Shown piece by piece: positions 9,381 to 18,603 of a stretch of 64,000 nt of DNA. Position 1 is the stretch's first letter; each line of letters opens with the position of its first letter. Under the pieces are notes generated by a model. It made no database searches. It had not been told where the DNA came from and saw only the letters and a list, made by a program, of their open reading frames with translations. The position numbers and the translations under genes were made by a program. Origin of the DNA: WHSW01 sp963846165 (GTDB taxonomy: Bacteria > Actinomycetota > Thermoleophilia > Solirubrobacterales > 70-9). The stretch lies in NCBI GenBank assembly GCA_963846165.1, contig CAWJUU010000003.1, positions 62,001-126,000 of the forward strand. The letters run 5' to 3'.

Positions 9381-11731
9381 GCGGCCCTCCCGGGTCGGCG
9401 CTCCGCGGCGATCAGGTTGATGATCGACTCCATCAACTGGAGCGACCCCGCCTTGTGGAGCGGCTCGTTGAGGTTGCCGCACTTGGGGCTCTGAATGCAG
9501 GACGGACAACCTTCGGTGCACGGGCACTCGCCGACGAGCCGCGCCGCGTCGGCGACCAGGCGCTCGAACTCGTCGTAGCCGCGCCTGGCGATTCCGACCC
9601 CGCCGGGGTGGCCGTCGTAGATGAAGATGCTTGGCAGACCCGTTTGGAAGTGGACGTTGGTCGAGAGTCCCCCGATGTCCCAGCGATCGCACATCGCGAG
9701 CAAGGGCAGGACGGCGATCTGGCTGTGCTCGGCTGCGTGCAGCGCCCCGAGCAAGACGTCCGGGGGCAGCACCGCGGGGCCGGCGAGCTGGTCCGGGAGC
9801 ACGTACCAGAGCGCCTGGGTGGGGAAGTTCTGCTCGGGCAGGTCGAGTGCGACGAGATCGATCACCGAGTGGTCGGCGAGGCTCTTGCGCTGGTAGGCGA
9901 TCACCTGCTCGGTGACCGATACTTCGCCGAAGTCGAGCTCGACCGCGCCGGCGCCACGCGGGCCGACCGGCCGCTGCTCGCCGATCGCCTCGATGTAGAC
10001 CGCGGTCTCCTTCTTCGGTTGCGTGTACCAGTCGCCGTCGAAGGAGTCGACGATCGCGCGGCGAGCGTCGACATCGAGCTCGGCGACCTCGTAGGCGCGG
10101 CCGAGATGGAGGTAGATCGCTCCGGGGTGGACGGTCGAGAAGGCGCGCTCGGCCTCGACCTGGCCGATCAGCTCGCCCGAGGCGCGCTCGACGACGGCAA
10201 CCGAGTCGAGCGAGGCGGAGCGCAGCGAGATCTCGCCGGCGGGAAAGCCGGGACCGCGTGGCAGGTAGCGGCCGTCGCGCCCGCGCCGCAGCCGCCCGGC
10301 GCCGACGAGCGCGTCGGCGCGCTCGCGCCAGCGCGGGCCGAGGACCGCGTCGTCGGCGGCGCCCGGCTGATCGCCGCTGCCGCCGAGCGGCGCTTCGTAG
10401 GCGGCCGCGACCAGATGGGCGGTCTGGATCCGCTCGTTCTCGTGGTCGAGGATCGCCGCCTCGACCGGGCGTGCGAGGAACTCGTCGGGGTGGCGACAGA
10501 AGAACTGGTCGAGCGCGTCCTCACCAGCGACGTAGAGTGCGATCCCCTCGCTGCGGCGCCCGGCGCGCCCCCACATCTGGCGCAGGCTGGCGACGGTGCC
10601 GGGGAAGGTGACGCAGATCGCCGCGTCGAGCTCGCCGATGTCGATCCCGAGCTCGAGCGCGTCGGTAGCGACCACCGCGAGCAGTTCCCCACCGGCGAGC
10701 CTGGCCTCGATCCCGCGGCGCTGCTGGGGCGTGTAGCCGGCGCGGTAGGGCGCGATGCGCGCGGCGAGCTGCGGTTCGCCGAGCTGCTCGAGGCGCATCC
10801 GCGCGAAGCGCTGGATCAGCTCGATCCCGCGGCGGCTGCGCAGGAAGCAGATCGTGCGTGAGCCGTTGACGACCAGATCGCAGAGCAGCTCGGCGGCCTC
10901 GGAGAGCACCGAGCGCCGGCTCATCGTCTTCGCGTCGACGACCGGTGGGTTCCAGATCGCGATCCGGCGCTTGGCCCGCGGCGCGCCGTCGGAGTCGATG
11001 AGCTCGAACTCGGTCCCGGTGAGCTCGGTGGCCAGCTCGACCGGGTTGGCGATCGTCGCCGAGGCGAGGATGAATCGCGGGTCCGACCCGTAGACGCGAG
11101 CGACCCTGCGCAGGCGCCGCAGCACGTTGGCGACGTGGGAGCCGAAAACGCCGCGATAGGTGTGGGCCTCGTCGACGACCACCCACTCGAGGTTGGTGAG
11201 GAAGTCGCCCCAGCCCTTGTGATGGGCGAGCAGCCCCATGTTGAGCATGTCGGGGTTGGTGAGCACGAGGTTCGAGCGCCGCCGGATCGCGGGGCGGTCG
11301 TCACGCGGGGTGTCGCCGTCGTAGATCGCCTGGCGCAGCTCGGCCAGCCCGAGCTCGGAGAGCTTTCGCGCCTGGTCCTGGGCCAGTGCCTTGGTCGGGT
11401 AGATGTAGAGCGCCCGAGCCTTCGGGTCGCGGGCGATCGCGTCGAGCACCGGCAGGTTGAACGACAGCGACTTGCCCGAGGCCGTGCCGCTGGTGACGAT
11501 CACGTCGCCCGCCGCCGCTGCCTTGAGCGCCTCGACCTGGTGCGAGTAGAGCTCGGCGATGCCGGCGCGGGCGAGTGCCGCGGCAAGCTCGGGGGCGAGC
11601 GTCCCGGGGGCGGCCACGGTGCGCGCGGGCCGCGGCTCCTCGACGCTGGTCGTCACCAGCCGCTCGTCTATCTCGCCCGCCTCGAGCAGCCGCTCCCAGG
11701 CGAGCGGTGGCGCGTCGCCGAGCGTGGTCAC
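9377..11731 (-). CDS. mrfA: DEAD/DEAH-box helicase with DUF1998 zinc domain (MrfA/YprA-like)
   Basis: A 784-aa superfamily 2 helicase. Motifs: Q-region YSHQVEAL, Walker A TSGTASGKSLSFN (about residues 81-93), YPTKALAQDQ, TNPDMLN, Walker B VVVDEAH, SAT motif ILASATI, second RecA domain ending in MWGRAGRRSEG. The C-terminal DUF1998 region carries a four-Cys cluster, CPCTEGCPSCIQSPKCGN, near residues 745-762. Bacillus MrfA, with the same layout, repairs mitomycin C adducts with the nuclease MrfB. The GTG start overlaps the folP stop by 4 bases, so the two are translationally coupled. The family role in repair is known; for this protein it is inferred. Confidence 0.9.
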   Translation of the reverse strand: MTTLGDAPPLAWERLLEAGEIDERLVTTSVEEPRPARTVAAPGTLAPELAAALARAGIAELYSHQVEALKAAAAGDVIVTSGTASGKSLSFNLPVLDAIARDPKARALYIYPTKALAQDQARKLSELGLAELRQAIYDGDTPRDDRPAIRRRSNLVLTNPDMLNMGLLAHHKGWGDFLTNLEWVVVDEAHTYRGVFGSHVANVLRRLRRVARVYGSDPRFILASATIANPVELATELTGTEFELIDSDGAPRAKRRIAIWNPPVVDAKTMSRRSVLSEAAELLCDLVVNGSRTICFLRSRRGIELIQRFARMRLEQLGEPQLAARIAPYRAGYTPQQRRGIEARLAGGELLAVVATDALELGIDIGELDAAICVTFPGTVASLRQMWGRAGRRSEGIALYVAGEDALDQFFCRHPDEFLARPVEAAILDHENERIQTAHLVAAAYEAPLGGSGDQPGAADDAVLGPRWRERADALVGAGRLRRGRDGRYLPRGPGFPAGEISLRSASLDSVAVVERASGELIGQVEAERAFSTVHPGAIYLHLGRAYEVAELDVDARRAIVDSFDGDWYTQPKKETAVYIEAIGEQRPVGPRGAGAVELDFGEVSVTEQVIAYQRKSLADHSVIDLVALDLPEQNFPTQALWYVLPDQLAGPAVLPPDVLLGALHAAEHSQIAVLPLLAMCDRWDIGGLSTNVHFQTGLPSIFIYDGHPGGVGIARRGYDEFERLVADAARLVGECPCTEGCPSCIQSPKCGNLNEPLHKAGSLQLMESIINLIAAERRPGRAA

Positions 11732-12576
11732 CGCGGGGGGCTCGCGATCGCGGCCGCGGTTCGCAGCGCGTCGAGAGCCGTGACGTCGTGCAGCCGCAGG
11801 ATCTCGGCGCCCGAGGCGACCGCGAGCGCGGTTGCGGCGAGGGTGGCGGCCTCGCGCTGCTCGGCCGCGAGGCGATCCTCCCAGGAGCCTGCGAGGACGG
11901 CGCCGAGGAAGTCCTTGCGCGAGAGCGCAACGAAGAGCGGCCGGCCGAGCTCCCGCAGCTCGCCGAGCCGGCGCAGGAGCTCGAGGTCGTCGTCGACGGT
12001 GAGGTCGAAGTCGAGCCCCGGGTCGAGCGCGATCTGCCCCTCATCGACGCCGCGCGACCGCGCTGTCTCGATCCGCTCCGCAAACCAGTCCTTCAGGTGC
12101 TCGACCGGGTCGTCGTAGGCACGCGGTTGACGGTCGGTGCGTGGCGGCCCTTCGATGTGCATCAGCACGTAGCCGCATCCGCTCTCGGCGACGAGCTCGA
12201 GCAGCGCCGGGTCGGCGCCGCCGGAGATGTCGTTGATCGCCGAGGCGCCGGCCGCAAGCGCGCTTCGCGCAACCTCGGCGGAGAAGGTGTCGGCGAGCAC
12301 CGGGACGCCGGCCTCGGCGGCGAGCGACTCGATCGCCGGGGCAAGCTCTGCCGCCTCCTCGACCGCCGGCACCGGCGGCCCGCTGCGAGCGGTGAGCGCA
12401 CCGACGTCGAGCATGTCGAACCCGGCCTCGACCAGCGCGAGGCCGTCGGCGAGTGCGCGCTCGGGCGTCTCGCTGCGCGCGCCGGAGAAGAACGAGTCAG
12501 CGGTCACGTTGACGATCCCGACCGCGAGCGGCGGCGGCAAGCTCAGCACACGGTCACGAAGTCGCCAGGTGGGCAT
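11728..12576 (-). CDS. folP: Dihydropteroate synthase
   Basis: A 282-aa TIM-barrel enzyme that condenses 6-hydroxymethyl-dihydropterin pyrophosphate with p-aminobenzoate in folate synthesis; it is the sulfonamide target. Visible signatures are VGIVNVTADSFFSGA (residues about 18-32), DMLDVGALTARSG, VLADTFSAEVARSAL, INDISGG, the GYVLMHIEG strand, ALDPGLDFDL, and LFVALSRKDFLG near residue 205. The DVGA segment replaces the usual DVGGEST, so pterin-loop residues differ somewhat from the norm. This could mark a FolP2-like paralogue. ATG 12576 fits the family start. Confidence 0.85.
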   Translation of the reverse strand: MPTWRLRDRVLSLPPPLAVGIVNVTADSFFSGARSETPERALADGLALVEAGFDMLDVGALTARSGPPVPAVEEAAELAPAIESLAAEAGVPVLADTFSAEVARSALAAGASAINDISGGADPALLELVAESGCGYVLMHIEGPPRTDRQPRAYDDPVEHLKDWFAERIETARSRGVDEGQIALDPGLDFDLTVDDDLELLRRLGELRELGRPLFVALSRKDFLGAVLAGSWEDRLAAEQREAATLAATALAVASGAEILRLHDVTALDALRTAAAIASPPR

Positions 12577-12595
12577 GCCGGGCTACGGTACCGGC

Positions 12596-13408
12596 GTGTC
12601 CCTACGCGCCGTTTACACCGATCTCGATGGCACCCTGCTCGGGCCCCGTGGATCGCTGTTCCGTGACCCGGACGAGAACTTCACCCTGCGCCAGGCGCGC
12701 GCGCTTGAGGCCTGTCACCGGGCAGGGGTCGAAGTAGTGATCATGTCCGGGCGCCGCGAGGCGCAGGTGCTCGCCGACGCCCGCCTGCTCGGCCAGACCT
12801 CCTACATATACGAGGCCGGCTGCGGGGTGATGATCGACGGCGAGCGCACGCTGCTGACCGGCGAGTGGAAGGTCGACGACGAGGGCACCCCTGCCGACCG
12901 GATCTACGCCGCGGGCATTCCCGAGCTTCTATTCGAGCGCTTCCCGGGCAGGCTCGAGTGGCATTCGCCGTGGCATCGCGAGCGCCAGCTCTCGCTGCTG
13001 ATGCGCGGCAAAGTCGACGTCGACGAGGCCAACAAGCTCCTGCGAGAGCACGGCCACGACGACCTGCGCTTCCTCGACAACGGCGCGATCGGCCGCCGGA
13101 TGGAGGGAGTCGAGGGGCGGACTCATGCCTACCACCTGGTCCCCGGCGGGGCGAGCAAGGCCAGGGGGGTCGCTTTCCATCTCCGCGCTCGCGGCTATGA
13201 CCCGGAGTCGGCGATCGCCGTCGGCGACTCGATCGAGGACCTCGAGGCCGCAGCCTCGGTCGGCCGCTTCTTCTGCGTCGCCAACGGCCCGGCGCGCGAC
13301 GAGGCGTTGCGCGAGGCGCTGGCGAGGTTCCCGAACGCGACTGTGACCGAAGGCGCGATGGGGGACGGTTTCTACGAGGCGGTGGTCTCGACCCTGGCGA
13401 CCGGTTGA
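12596..13408 (+). CDS. HAD-superfamily phosphatase, Cof/MPGP-like
   Basis: A 270-aa type-II-cap HAD hydrolase. Motif I is YTDLDGTLLG (residues 7-16), motif II VVIMSGRR, and motifs III/IV are the late Lys (GGASKARGVAFHL) and AIAVGDSIEDLEAA. The pattern matches mannosyl-3-phosphoglycerate phosphatase or sucrose-phosphatase-like enzymes; the substrate is not settled. I chose GTG 12596 because DxD is then at the usual distance from the N-terminus. The upstream open frame lies over folP on the opposite strand. It is divergent from folP, with only 19 bases between. Confidence 0.82.
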   Translation: MSLRAVYTDLDGTLLGPRGSLFRDPDENFTLRQARALEACHRAGVEVVIMSGRREAQVLADARLLGQTSYIYEAGCGVMIDGERTLLTGEWKVDDEGTPADRIYAAGIPELLFERFPGRLEWHSPWHRERQLSLLMRGKVDVDEANKLLREHGHDDLRFLDNGAIGRRMEGVEGRTHAYHLVPGGASKARGVAFHLRARGYDPESAIAVGDSIEDLEAAASVGRFFCVANGPARDEALREALARFPNATVTEGAMGDGFYEAVVSTLATG

Positions 13409-13467
13409 AGGCTGGTGCGTTAGCGGGCTCGAGGGGCGGCGCGAGCCGATCGCTAGGATCGATCGGG

Positions 13468-14181
13468 ATGTCACAGGAGCACGCAACCGTCGCCGAGGAG
13501 GAGTACCTCCAGATCATGTTCTGGCTCGAGGAGGCGGGACTGCCGATCACGGGGGCCAACATCGCCCGCGCGATGCAGCTCTCGCCGCCGACGGTCCACG
13601 AGATGATCGGCCGGCTCGAGCGCGACGGCTACGTCTCCCGCAACGAGGACAAGTCGCTGTCGTTCACCGACGACGGGCGCGAGCACGCGCAGGCGATCGT
13701 CCGCCGCCACCGGCTGATCGAGCGCTTTCTCACCGACGTCCTCGGGATCCCCTGGGACGAGGTGCACGAGGAGGCCGAGCGGCTCGAGCACGCGATGTCG
13801 CCGGTGCTCGAGGAGCGGATGCTGGCGGCGATCGGCGACGCGACGACCTGCCCGCACGGCCACCCGATCGTCGAGGGAGCGCGCGAGTCGGGGGCGCTTC
13901 TCGCCGACGTCGAGCCCGGCGCGAGCGTCCACGTGCTGCGGTTCGAGAACGAGGCCGAGGAGCTCTTGCACTACCTCAAGGAGTCGGGCCTGCGGCCGGG
14001 CCTCGACGGCACCCTCGACAGCAGCGACGCCGAGGAGGTGGTGGTCGCCTCCGGCGACGGGCGCCACGTCGTCTCGCGCAGCGTCGCCGAGACGGTCTCG
14101 GTCCGCGCCGATCCGGCTCCCGCGCCGCGCGCCCCGCTACCGGACCAGCTCGTCCTCTCCAGCGACCGTTACGGACGCTGA
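13468..14181 (+). CDS. DtxR/IdeR/MntR-family metal-dependent regulator
   Basis: A 237-aa regulator with an N-terminal winged helix (ITGANIARAMQLSPPTVHEMIGRLERDGYVSR, split over residues about 23-54), then the metal-binding and dimerisation domain with RRHRLIERFLTDVLGIPWDEVHEEAERLEHAMS. This part carries the Glu, His and Cys/Asp ligands typical of the family, and TTCPHGHPI follows. A C-terminal FeoA/SH3-like segment ends it. It presumably senses Fe2+ or Mn2+ and represses uptake genes. No transporter is next to it here. ATG 13468 starts directly before the HTH. The earlier open frame has no protein-like sequence. Confidence 0.9.
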   Translation: MSQEHATVAEEEYLQIMFWLEEAGLPITGANIARAMQLSPPTVHEMIGRLERDGYVSRNEDKSLSFTDDGREHAQAIVRRHRLIERFLTDVLGIPWDEVHEEAERLEHAMSPVLEERMLAAIGDATTCPHGHPIVEGARESGALLADVEPGASVHVLRFENEAEELLHYLKESGLRPGLDGTLDSSDAEEVVVASGDGRHVVSRSVAETVSVRADPAPAPRAPLPDQLVLSSDRYGR

Positions 14182-14238
14182 GCGGCCGGCGTCACCCCGC
14201 GCGACGCCGGCCACCCGTGATCCCACGGCAACGCCCCC

Positions 14239-14436
14239 TCAGACGTCGCCGCAGATCTGTCGCAGGCGCCGGTAGAGCGCCTGGTCCTGAGCGCGGACCC
14301 CGTACTCGCGCCTGCGCACGGCGGCCTCGTGCTCGCGGACGGCGGCGGCGAGCGCTGAGAAACGGCGCTCGGCCTGGTTTCGCTCGCTGACGGGGTCGAG
14401 CTTTCGGCTTCCCTCGATGATCTGAACCGGTGTCAT
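14239..14436 (-). CDS. Small conserved-looking protein of unknown function (65 aa)
   Basis: A 65-aa acidic/basic helical protein (MTPVQIIEGSRKLDPVSERN, then Ala/Arg/Glu-rich coiled-coil-like sequence, ending LRRLRQICGDV). The case for a real gene is the very strong ribosome-binding site AGGAGGAGGG at 14450-14441, 4 bases before the ATG, and an AT-rich promoter-like stretch with an inverted repeat about 90-120 bases upstream. I recognise no family. It is convergent with the DtxR-family gene. No Cys pair, transmembrane helix or signal is present. Confidence 0.55.
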   Translation of the reverse strand: MTPVQIIEGSRKLDPVSERNQAERRFSALAAAVREHEAAVRRREYGVRAQDQALYRRLRQICGDV

Positions 14437-14523
14437 TCGACCCTCCTCCTCTGACTTTCTGATCCGCCCAAACTGTGACGGCCTGGCTGCCTTCGGATGC
14501 TTCGTTTTCGTGAACGAGCGAGC

Positions 14524-14557
14524 ACCCTAGCAGTTTCTTGACTTCTTTAGTCAAGAA
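14524..14557 (-). promoter_or_regulatory. Promoter-like region with 9-bp inverted repeat
   Basis: In an AT-rich island, TTCTTGACT (14535-14543) and AGTCAAGAA (14549-14557) form a perfect 9-bp inverted repeat with a 5-base spacer. On the minus strand the same bases give a -35-like TTGACT (14554-14549), and TAGGGT (14529-14524) could be the -10 element, 19 bases apart. This points at the small gene starting at 14436. The repeat may be an operator over the -35 element. A bidirectional terminator is less likely because no U-tract follows a GC stem. Confidence 0.45.
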
Positions 14558-14603
14558 TTAGGAAGGGGCGAACGAGCCTGTGCGGGACCAACGCCCGCGG
14601 GGC

Positions 14604-15707
14604 TCAGGCCGGAGTGCCGGCGCGGGTGCTCTCGAGCGCCCGGGCGATCCGGGCGACGCCCTCGTCGATGCGCTCGACCGGGACGCTTGCGAACGAAAGC
14701 CGCAGGCTCGACTCGCCGCCCTCGAGCATGAAGTCGGGGCCGGCGACGAACGGAGCACCCTCCTGCTTGGCGGCAGCGAGCACCGCGGCCGTGTCGGTGC
14801 CCTCGTGCAGGTCGAGCCAGAGGAAATAGCCGCCCTCGGGGACGATGAACTTCGCCTCGGGGATGTGGGCGCCGAGCGCCTTGACCAGCGCATCGCGGCG
14901 CTGGCTCAGCGCATCGTTGACGAGCTCGATGTTGCGCCGAAGCGCTCCCGAGCGACAGAGCTCGAGCACGACCGACTCTGCGAGCATGTTCGGCGAGATG
15001 TAGTGCTCGGAACCGCGCTTGGCAAGCGTCGCGATGTCGTCCGGGGGACCGGCGAGGTAGCCGACCCGGACACCGGGGCTGACCGTCTTCGAGAACGAGG
15101 ACGCGTGGATCACCCGATCGGCCTCATCCATCGACAGCATCGTCGGCGCCAGCTCGCCGCCGAAGCTGATCAGCCGGTAGGGATCGTCCTCGAAGAGCGT
15201 GAACCCGTGCTCGGCCGCGAGCTCGACCAGGCGGCGGCGCTTTGCGTCTGAGAGCGTGCAACCGGCCGGGTTGTGGAAGTTGGGGATCACGTGGGCAAGC
15301 CTCACCGGGCCACCCTCGAGCGCGAGCTCGAACGCCTCGATCTCGAGCCCGTCGGACTCGAGCGGAACCGGGACGAGCTCGGCGCCGGTGCGGCCGAGGA
15401 GCAGCAGGGTGCGGTCGTAGGACGGTTGCTCGACGATCACCCGGTCGCCGGGATCGACCATGTAGCGGAACAGCAGCGCCGCGGCCTCCATCGAGCCGTT
15501 GGTGACCATCACCTGGCCGGCGTCGATCCCGTGCAGCTCGGTCGCGATCCACTCGCAGAGCTCGGGATGGCCGATCCCGGTGCCGTAGGAGAGCGCCCGC
15601 TCCCAGTCCTCGGCGAGCGCCTTCGCGGCCGCGACCCGCACCGCTTCGGCCGGCAGGATATCGGCGCTCGGCGCGCCGCGAGCAAAGCTGATCACGTCGG
15701 AGGCCAT
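14604..15707 (-). CDS. PLP-dependent aminotransferase class I/II (LysN/MocR-like fold type I)
   Basis: A 367-aa fold-type-I aminotransferase resembling 2-aminoadipate or valine-pyruvate aminotransferases. Visible are VTNGSMEAAALLF (phosphate/ring region), IPNFHNPAGCTLS (the Asn and Pro of the NPxG motif), FEDDPYRLISFGG (Asp binding the pyridine N, then Tyr), and SSFSKTVSPGVRVGYL with the PLP Lys. ATG 15707 gives the MASDVISFARGAPS start typical of this branch. The open frame upstream overlaps the divergent monophosphatase gene and is not protein-like. The amino donor and acceptor cannot be assigned. Confidence 0.88.
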   Translation of the reverse strand: MASDVISFARGAPSADILPAEAVRVAAAKALAEDWERALSYGTGIGHPELCEWIATELHGIDAGQVMVTNGSMEAAALLFRYMVDPGDRVIVEQPSYDRTLLLLGRTGAELVPVPLESDGLEIEAFELALEGGPVRLAHVIPNFHNPAGCTLSDAKRRRLVELAAEHGFTLFEDDPYRLISFGGELAPTMLSMDEADRVIHASSFSKTVSPGVRVGYLAGPPDDIATLAKRGSEHYISPNMLAESVVLELCRSGALRRNIELVNDALSQRRDALVKALGAHIPEAKFIVPEGGYFLWLDLHEGTDTAAVLAAAKQEGAPFVAGPDFMLEGGESSLRLSFASVPVERIDEGVARIARALESTRAGTPA

Positions 15708-15755
15708 CGCGCCCGAGCCTAGCAACGGTGAGCGCGGCCCACTACCGTCCCAGCC

Positions 15756-16542
15756 GTGGACGGTCCAGACGAGCTGCTCGCTCTCGCGACGAAGCTCGCC
15801 CACGACGCTGCACAGCTTCAGCGTCAGGGACTCGAGCGCGCGCGCGTGGACCTGGACACGAAGACGTCGGCAACCGACATGGTCACGGAGGTCGACCGCG
15901 CCTGCGAGGAGCTGATCGTCGACGGGATCCGGGCCGCTCGGCCGGACGACGGAATCCTCGGAGAGGAGGGGACGAGCATCGCGGGGACGAGCGGGTTGCG
16001 CTGGGTCGTTGACCCTCTCGACGGGACCACCAACTACATCTACGGCCATCCTGGCTTCGCTGTCTCAATCGCGGTCGAGCGCAACCGCGAGGTCCTGGTC
16101 GGGGTGGTCGAGGACACTGCTCCACGGCGAGGTCTTCACCGCGGTCCGCGGCGCCGGGGCCAAGTGCAACGGCGAGCCGGTGGGGCCCACCGGGAACACC
16201 GAGCTTGGCTCGGCGTTGGTCGCGACCGGCTTCGGCTATGCGGCGGGGCAACGTCGGGACCAGGCACAAGCGCTGACGGGAGTGATCGGGCGGGTTCGCG
16301 ACGTACGCCGGATGGGCGCCGCCGCGGTCGACCTCTGCTCGGTCGCCTGCGGGCGCGTGGATGCGTATTTCGAGCGTGGCCTCAGCCCCTGGGATCTCGC
16401 CGCAGGAGCACTGATCGCCGCGGAAGCCGGAGCCGCGGTCGGGGCAATCGAGGATGGCCCGCCGGTCCCCGGTTCCGTGATCGCGGCGACCCCGGCCCTG
16501 CTCGAACCGTTGCGCGCCCTGCTGGCCGAGGCCGGCGCTTAG
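15756..16542 (+). CDS. Inositol monophosphatase-family phosphatase, one frameshift
   Basis: The Mg2+-dependent phosphatase family signature WVVDPLDGTTNYIYGHPGFAVS is at about residues 80-101. The earlier Glu ligand lies in GILGEEGT. The second signature, WDLAAGALIAAEAGA, is near the end in another frame. The first frame runs to about 16115 and the second continues HGEVFTAVRGAGAKCNGEPV, so one indel in the VVEDT region separates them. Total length would be about 261 aa, normal for the family. The substrate may be inositol phosphate, fructose bisphosphate or histidinol phosphate. It is divergent from the aminotransferase and ends convergent with sucD, overlapping by 4 bases. Confidence 0.85.
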
Positions 16543-17417
16543 GCGGCGGCTCGCAGCGCCTCGACCGCGAGCTGGGCGGTCTCGGTCGGGCTCTTGCCGA
16601 CGCGGACTCCCTTGGCCTCGAGCGCCTCCTTCTTCGCCTCGGCGGTGCCCGAGGAGCCGGAGATGATCGCCCCGGCGTGGCCCATCTGCTTGCCGGGCGG
16701 AGCGGTGAAGCCGGCGATGTAGGCGACGACGGGCTTCGAGACCGACTCGGCGATGAACTCGGCCGCGCGCTCCTCGGCGTCGCCGCCGATCTCGCCGACC
16801 ATGACGATCAGCTCGGTCTCCGGGTCGGCCTCATAGAGGGTGAGGACGTCGATGAAGTCCGAGCCGACGATCGGGTCGCCGCCGATGCCGACGATCGACG
16901 AGTTGCCCGCCCCCGCCTGCTTGAGCTCGTTGCCGATCTGGTAGGTGAGCGTGCCCGACTTCGAGACCACCCCGATCGACCCGGCCTCGAAGAACTGGCC
17001 GGGGATGATCCCGACGTTCGCCTTGCCGGGTGAGAGCACGCCGGGGCAGTTGGGCCCGATCAGCCGCACGCCGGCCTCCTTGGCCCTCCAGTAGATCCGC
17101 AGCATGTCGAGCACCGGGATGCCCTCGGTGATCGCGATCACCGTCGCCACGCCGGCCTCGATCGCCTCCTCGATCGCCGCCGCGGCGAAGCGCGCCGGGA
17201 CGAAGATCATCGAGGTGTTGGCATCGCGCTCGGTCACCGCCTCGCGGATCGTGTCGAAGACCGGCACGCCTTCGACGTCCTGGCCGCCCTTGCCCGGGGT
17301 GACGCCGGCCACCAGATCGGTGCCGTAGTCGCGGTTGCGCAGCCCGTGGAACGTGCCTTCGCGCCCGGTGAGGCCGCTGACGACGAGCTTCGTCTGTTCG
17401 TTGACGATGATCGCCAT
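16539..17417 (-). CDS. sucD: Succinyl-CoA synthetase alpha subunit
   Basis: A 292-aa subunit of the TCA-cycle enzyme interconverting succinyl-CoA and succinate with NTP synthesis. The CoA-binding start (TKLVVSGLTGREGTFHGL), LIGPNCPGVLSPG, the SKSGTLTYQ segment and GHAGAIISGSSGTAEAK are visible; the His of GHAGAI is the phosphorylated residue. ATG 17417 gives the canonical N-terminus MAIIVN. It lies 13 bases downstream of the sucC stop, so sucC-sucD form the usual operon. Confidence 0.97.
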   Translation of the reverse strand: MAIIVNEQTKLVVSGLTGREGTFHGLRNRDYGTDLVAGVTPGKGGQDVEGVPVFDTIREAVTERDANTSMIFVPARFAAAAIEEAIEAGVATVIAITEGIPVLDMLRIYWRAKEAGVRLIGPNCPGVLSPGKANVGIIPGQFFEAGSIGVVSKSGTLTYQIGNELKQAGAGNSSIVGIGGDPIVGSDFIDVLTLYEADPETELIVMVGEIGGDAEERAAEFIAESVSKPVVAYIAGFTAPPGKQMGHAGAIISGSSGTAEAKKEALEAKGVRVGKSPTETAQLAVEALRAAA

Positions 17418-17430
17418 GAGCTAGCGGCCG

Positions 17431-18574
17431 TTACCCATTCGCCAGCTCCACGACGGCCTTCGCGGCGCCCAGCATCGTCTCCTCGACGTGCAGGTTGCCG
17501 AGCTCCGCGTCGGCGAGGATCCCGAGCCCCTCCTCGGAGTTGGTGCCGTCGAGCCGGACGACGAGCGGGACGTCGATGTCGATCTGTCCCGAGGCCTCGA
17601 TGATCCCCTTGGCGATCTCGTCACAGCGGGTGATGCCGCCGAAGATGTTGAACAGGATCGCGACCACGTTCGGGTCCGAGGTGATCACCTCGAGCGCGTC
17701 GACGATCGCATCGGCCTTCGAGCCGCCGCCGGCATCGAGGAAGTTGGCCGGCTTGCCGCCCGCCTGGGCGACGACGTCGAGCGTCGACATGCAGAGGCCG
17801 GCGCCGTTGCCGAGGATGCCGATGTTGCCGCCGAGCTTGACGTAGGTGAGGCCCTTTTCCTTGGCCATCGCCTCCTGCGGGTCCTCGGCCGACTTGTCGC
17901 TCAGCTCGGCGAGCTCGGGATGGCGGAAGAGGGCGTTGTTGTCGATCGTCGCCTTCGCAGTCGAGGGCGATCACCTGGCGGTCACCGGTGACGATCAGCG
18001 GGTTGACCTCGATCAGGGTCGCATCCTCGGCGAGGGCGACCCCGGCGAGCTTGACCAGCATCTCGGCGACCTGGTCGGTGACGTCCTCGTCGATCCCGGC
18101 GTCGACGGCGATCGCGTGGGCGTCATCGACGCTGAACTCCCGGTCCGGCTCGATGTGGCGCTGGACGAGCGCGTCGGGATCGGACTCGGCGACCTCCTCG
18201 ACGTCCATCCCGCCCATCCGCGAGAGCATCGCGAGCAGCTTCTTCTCCGAGCGGTCGAGGATCACCGAGGCGTAGTACTCGGCGGCGATCTCCGACGCCC
18301 CCTCGATCCAGAGGTCGTGGACGGTGAAGCCACGGATGTCCATGCCGAGAATCGCCTCGGAGTGCTGACGCGCCTCGGCCTCGTCCTTGGCGACCTTGAT
18401 CCCGCCCGCCTTGCCCCGCTTGCCGATCGCGACCTGGGCCTTGACCACGCACGGATAGCCGATCTCGTTCGCGGCCGCAACCGCATCGTCGACGGTGGTG
18501 GCATGGCGGCCATCGGGCACCGCAACGCCGTGTTCGGCGAACAGCTGCTTGCCCTGGTATTCGAGTAGGTCCAT
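17431..18574 (-). CDS. sucC: Succinyl-CoA synthetase beta subunit, one frameshift
   Basis: The ATP-grasp beta subunit of about 381 aa. It begins MDLLEYQGKQLFAEHGVAVP, with the nucleotide-binding CVVKAQVAIGKRGKAGGIKV and TLIEVNPLIVT in the first frame. After about 17959 the other frame carries GGNIGILGNGAGLCMSTLDV, FLDAGGGSKADAI and ILFNIFGGITRCDEIAKGI. Restoring ALDAKATIDNNALF only needs removal of one base near 17959 (GACTGCGAAG versus GACGCGAAG). This is a single-base insertion in an essential enzyme, hence probably an assembly error. It is the first gene of sucCD. Confidence 0.95.
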
Positions 18575-18603
18575 GGTCCGGAGGCGCGCGCAGACTATCC
18601 GAC

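Noticed and set aside
15655..15665. TATCGGC (reverse of a sigma-28 -10 box) at about 15658
   Set aside because: It lies inside the aminotransferase coding sequence (Asp-Ile-Leu-Pro) and no gene starts downstream on that strand.
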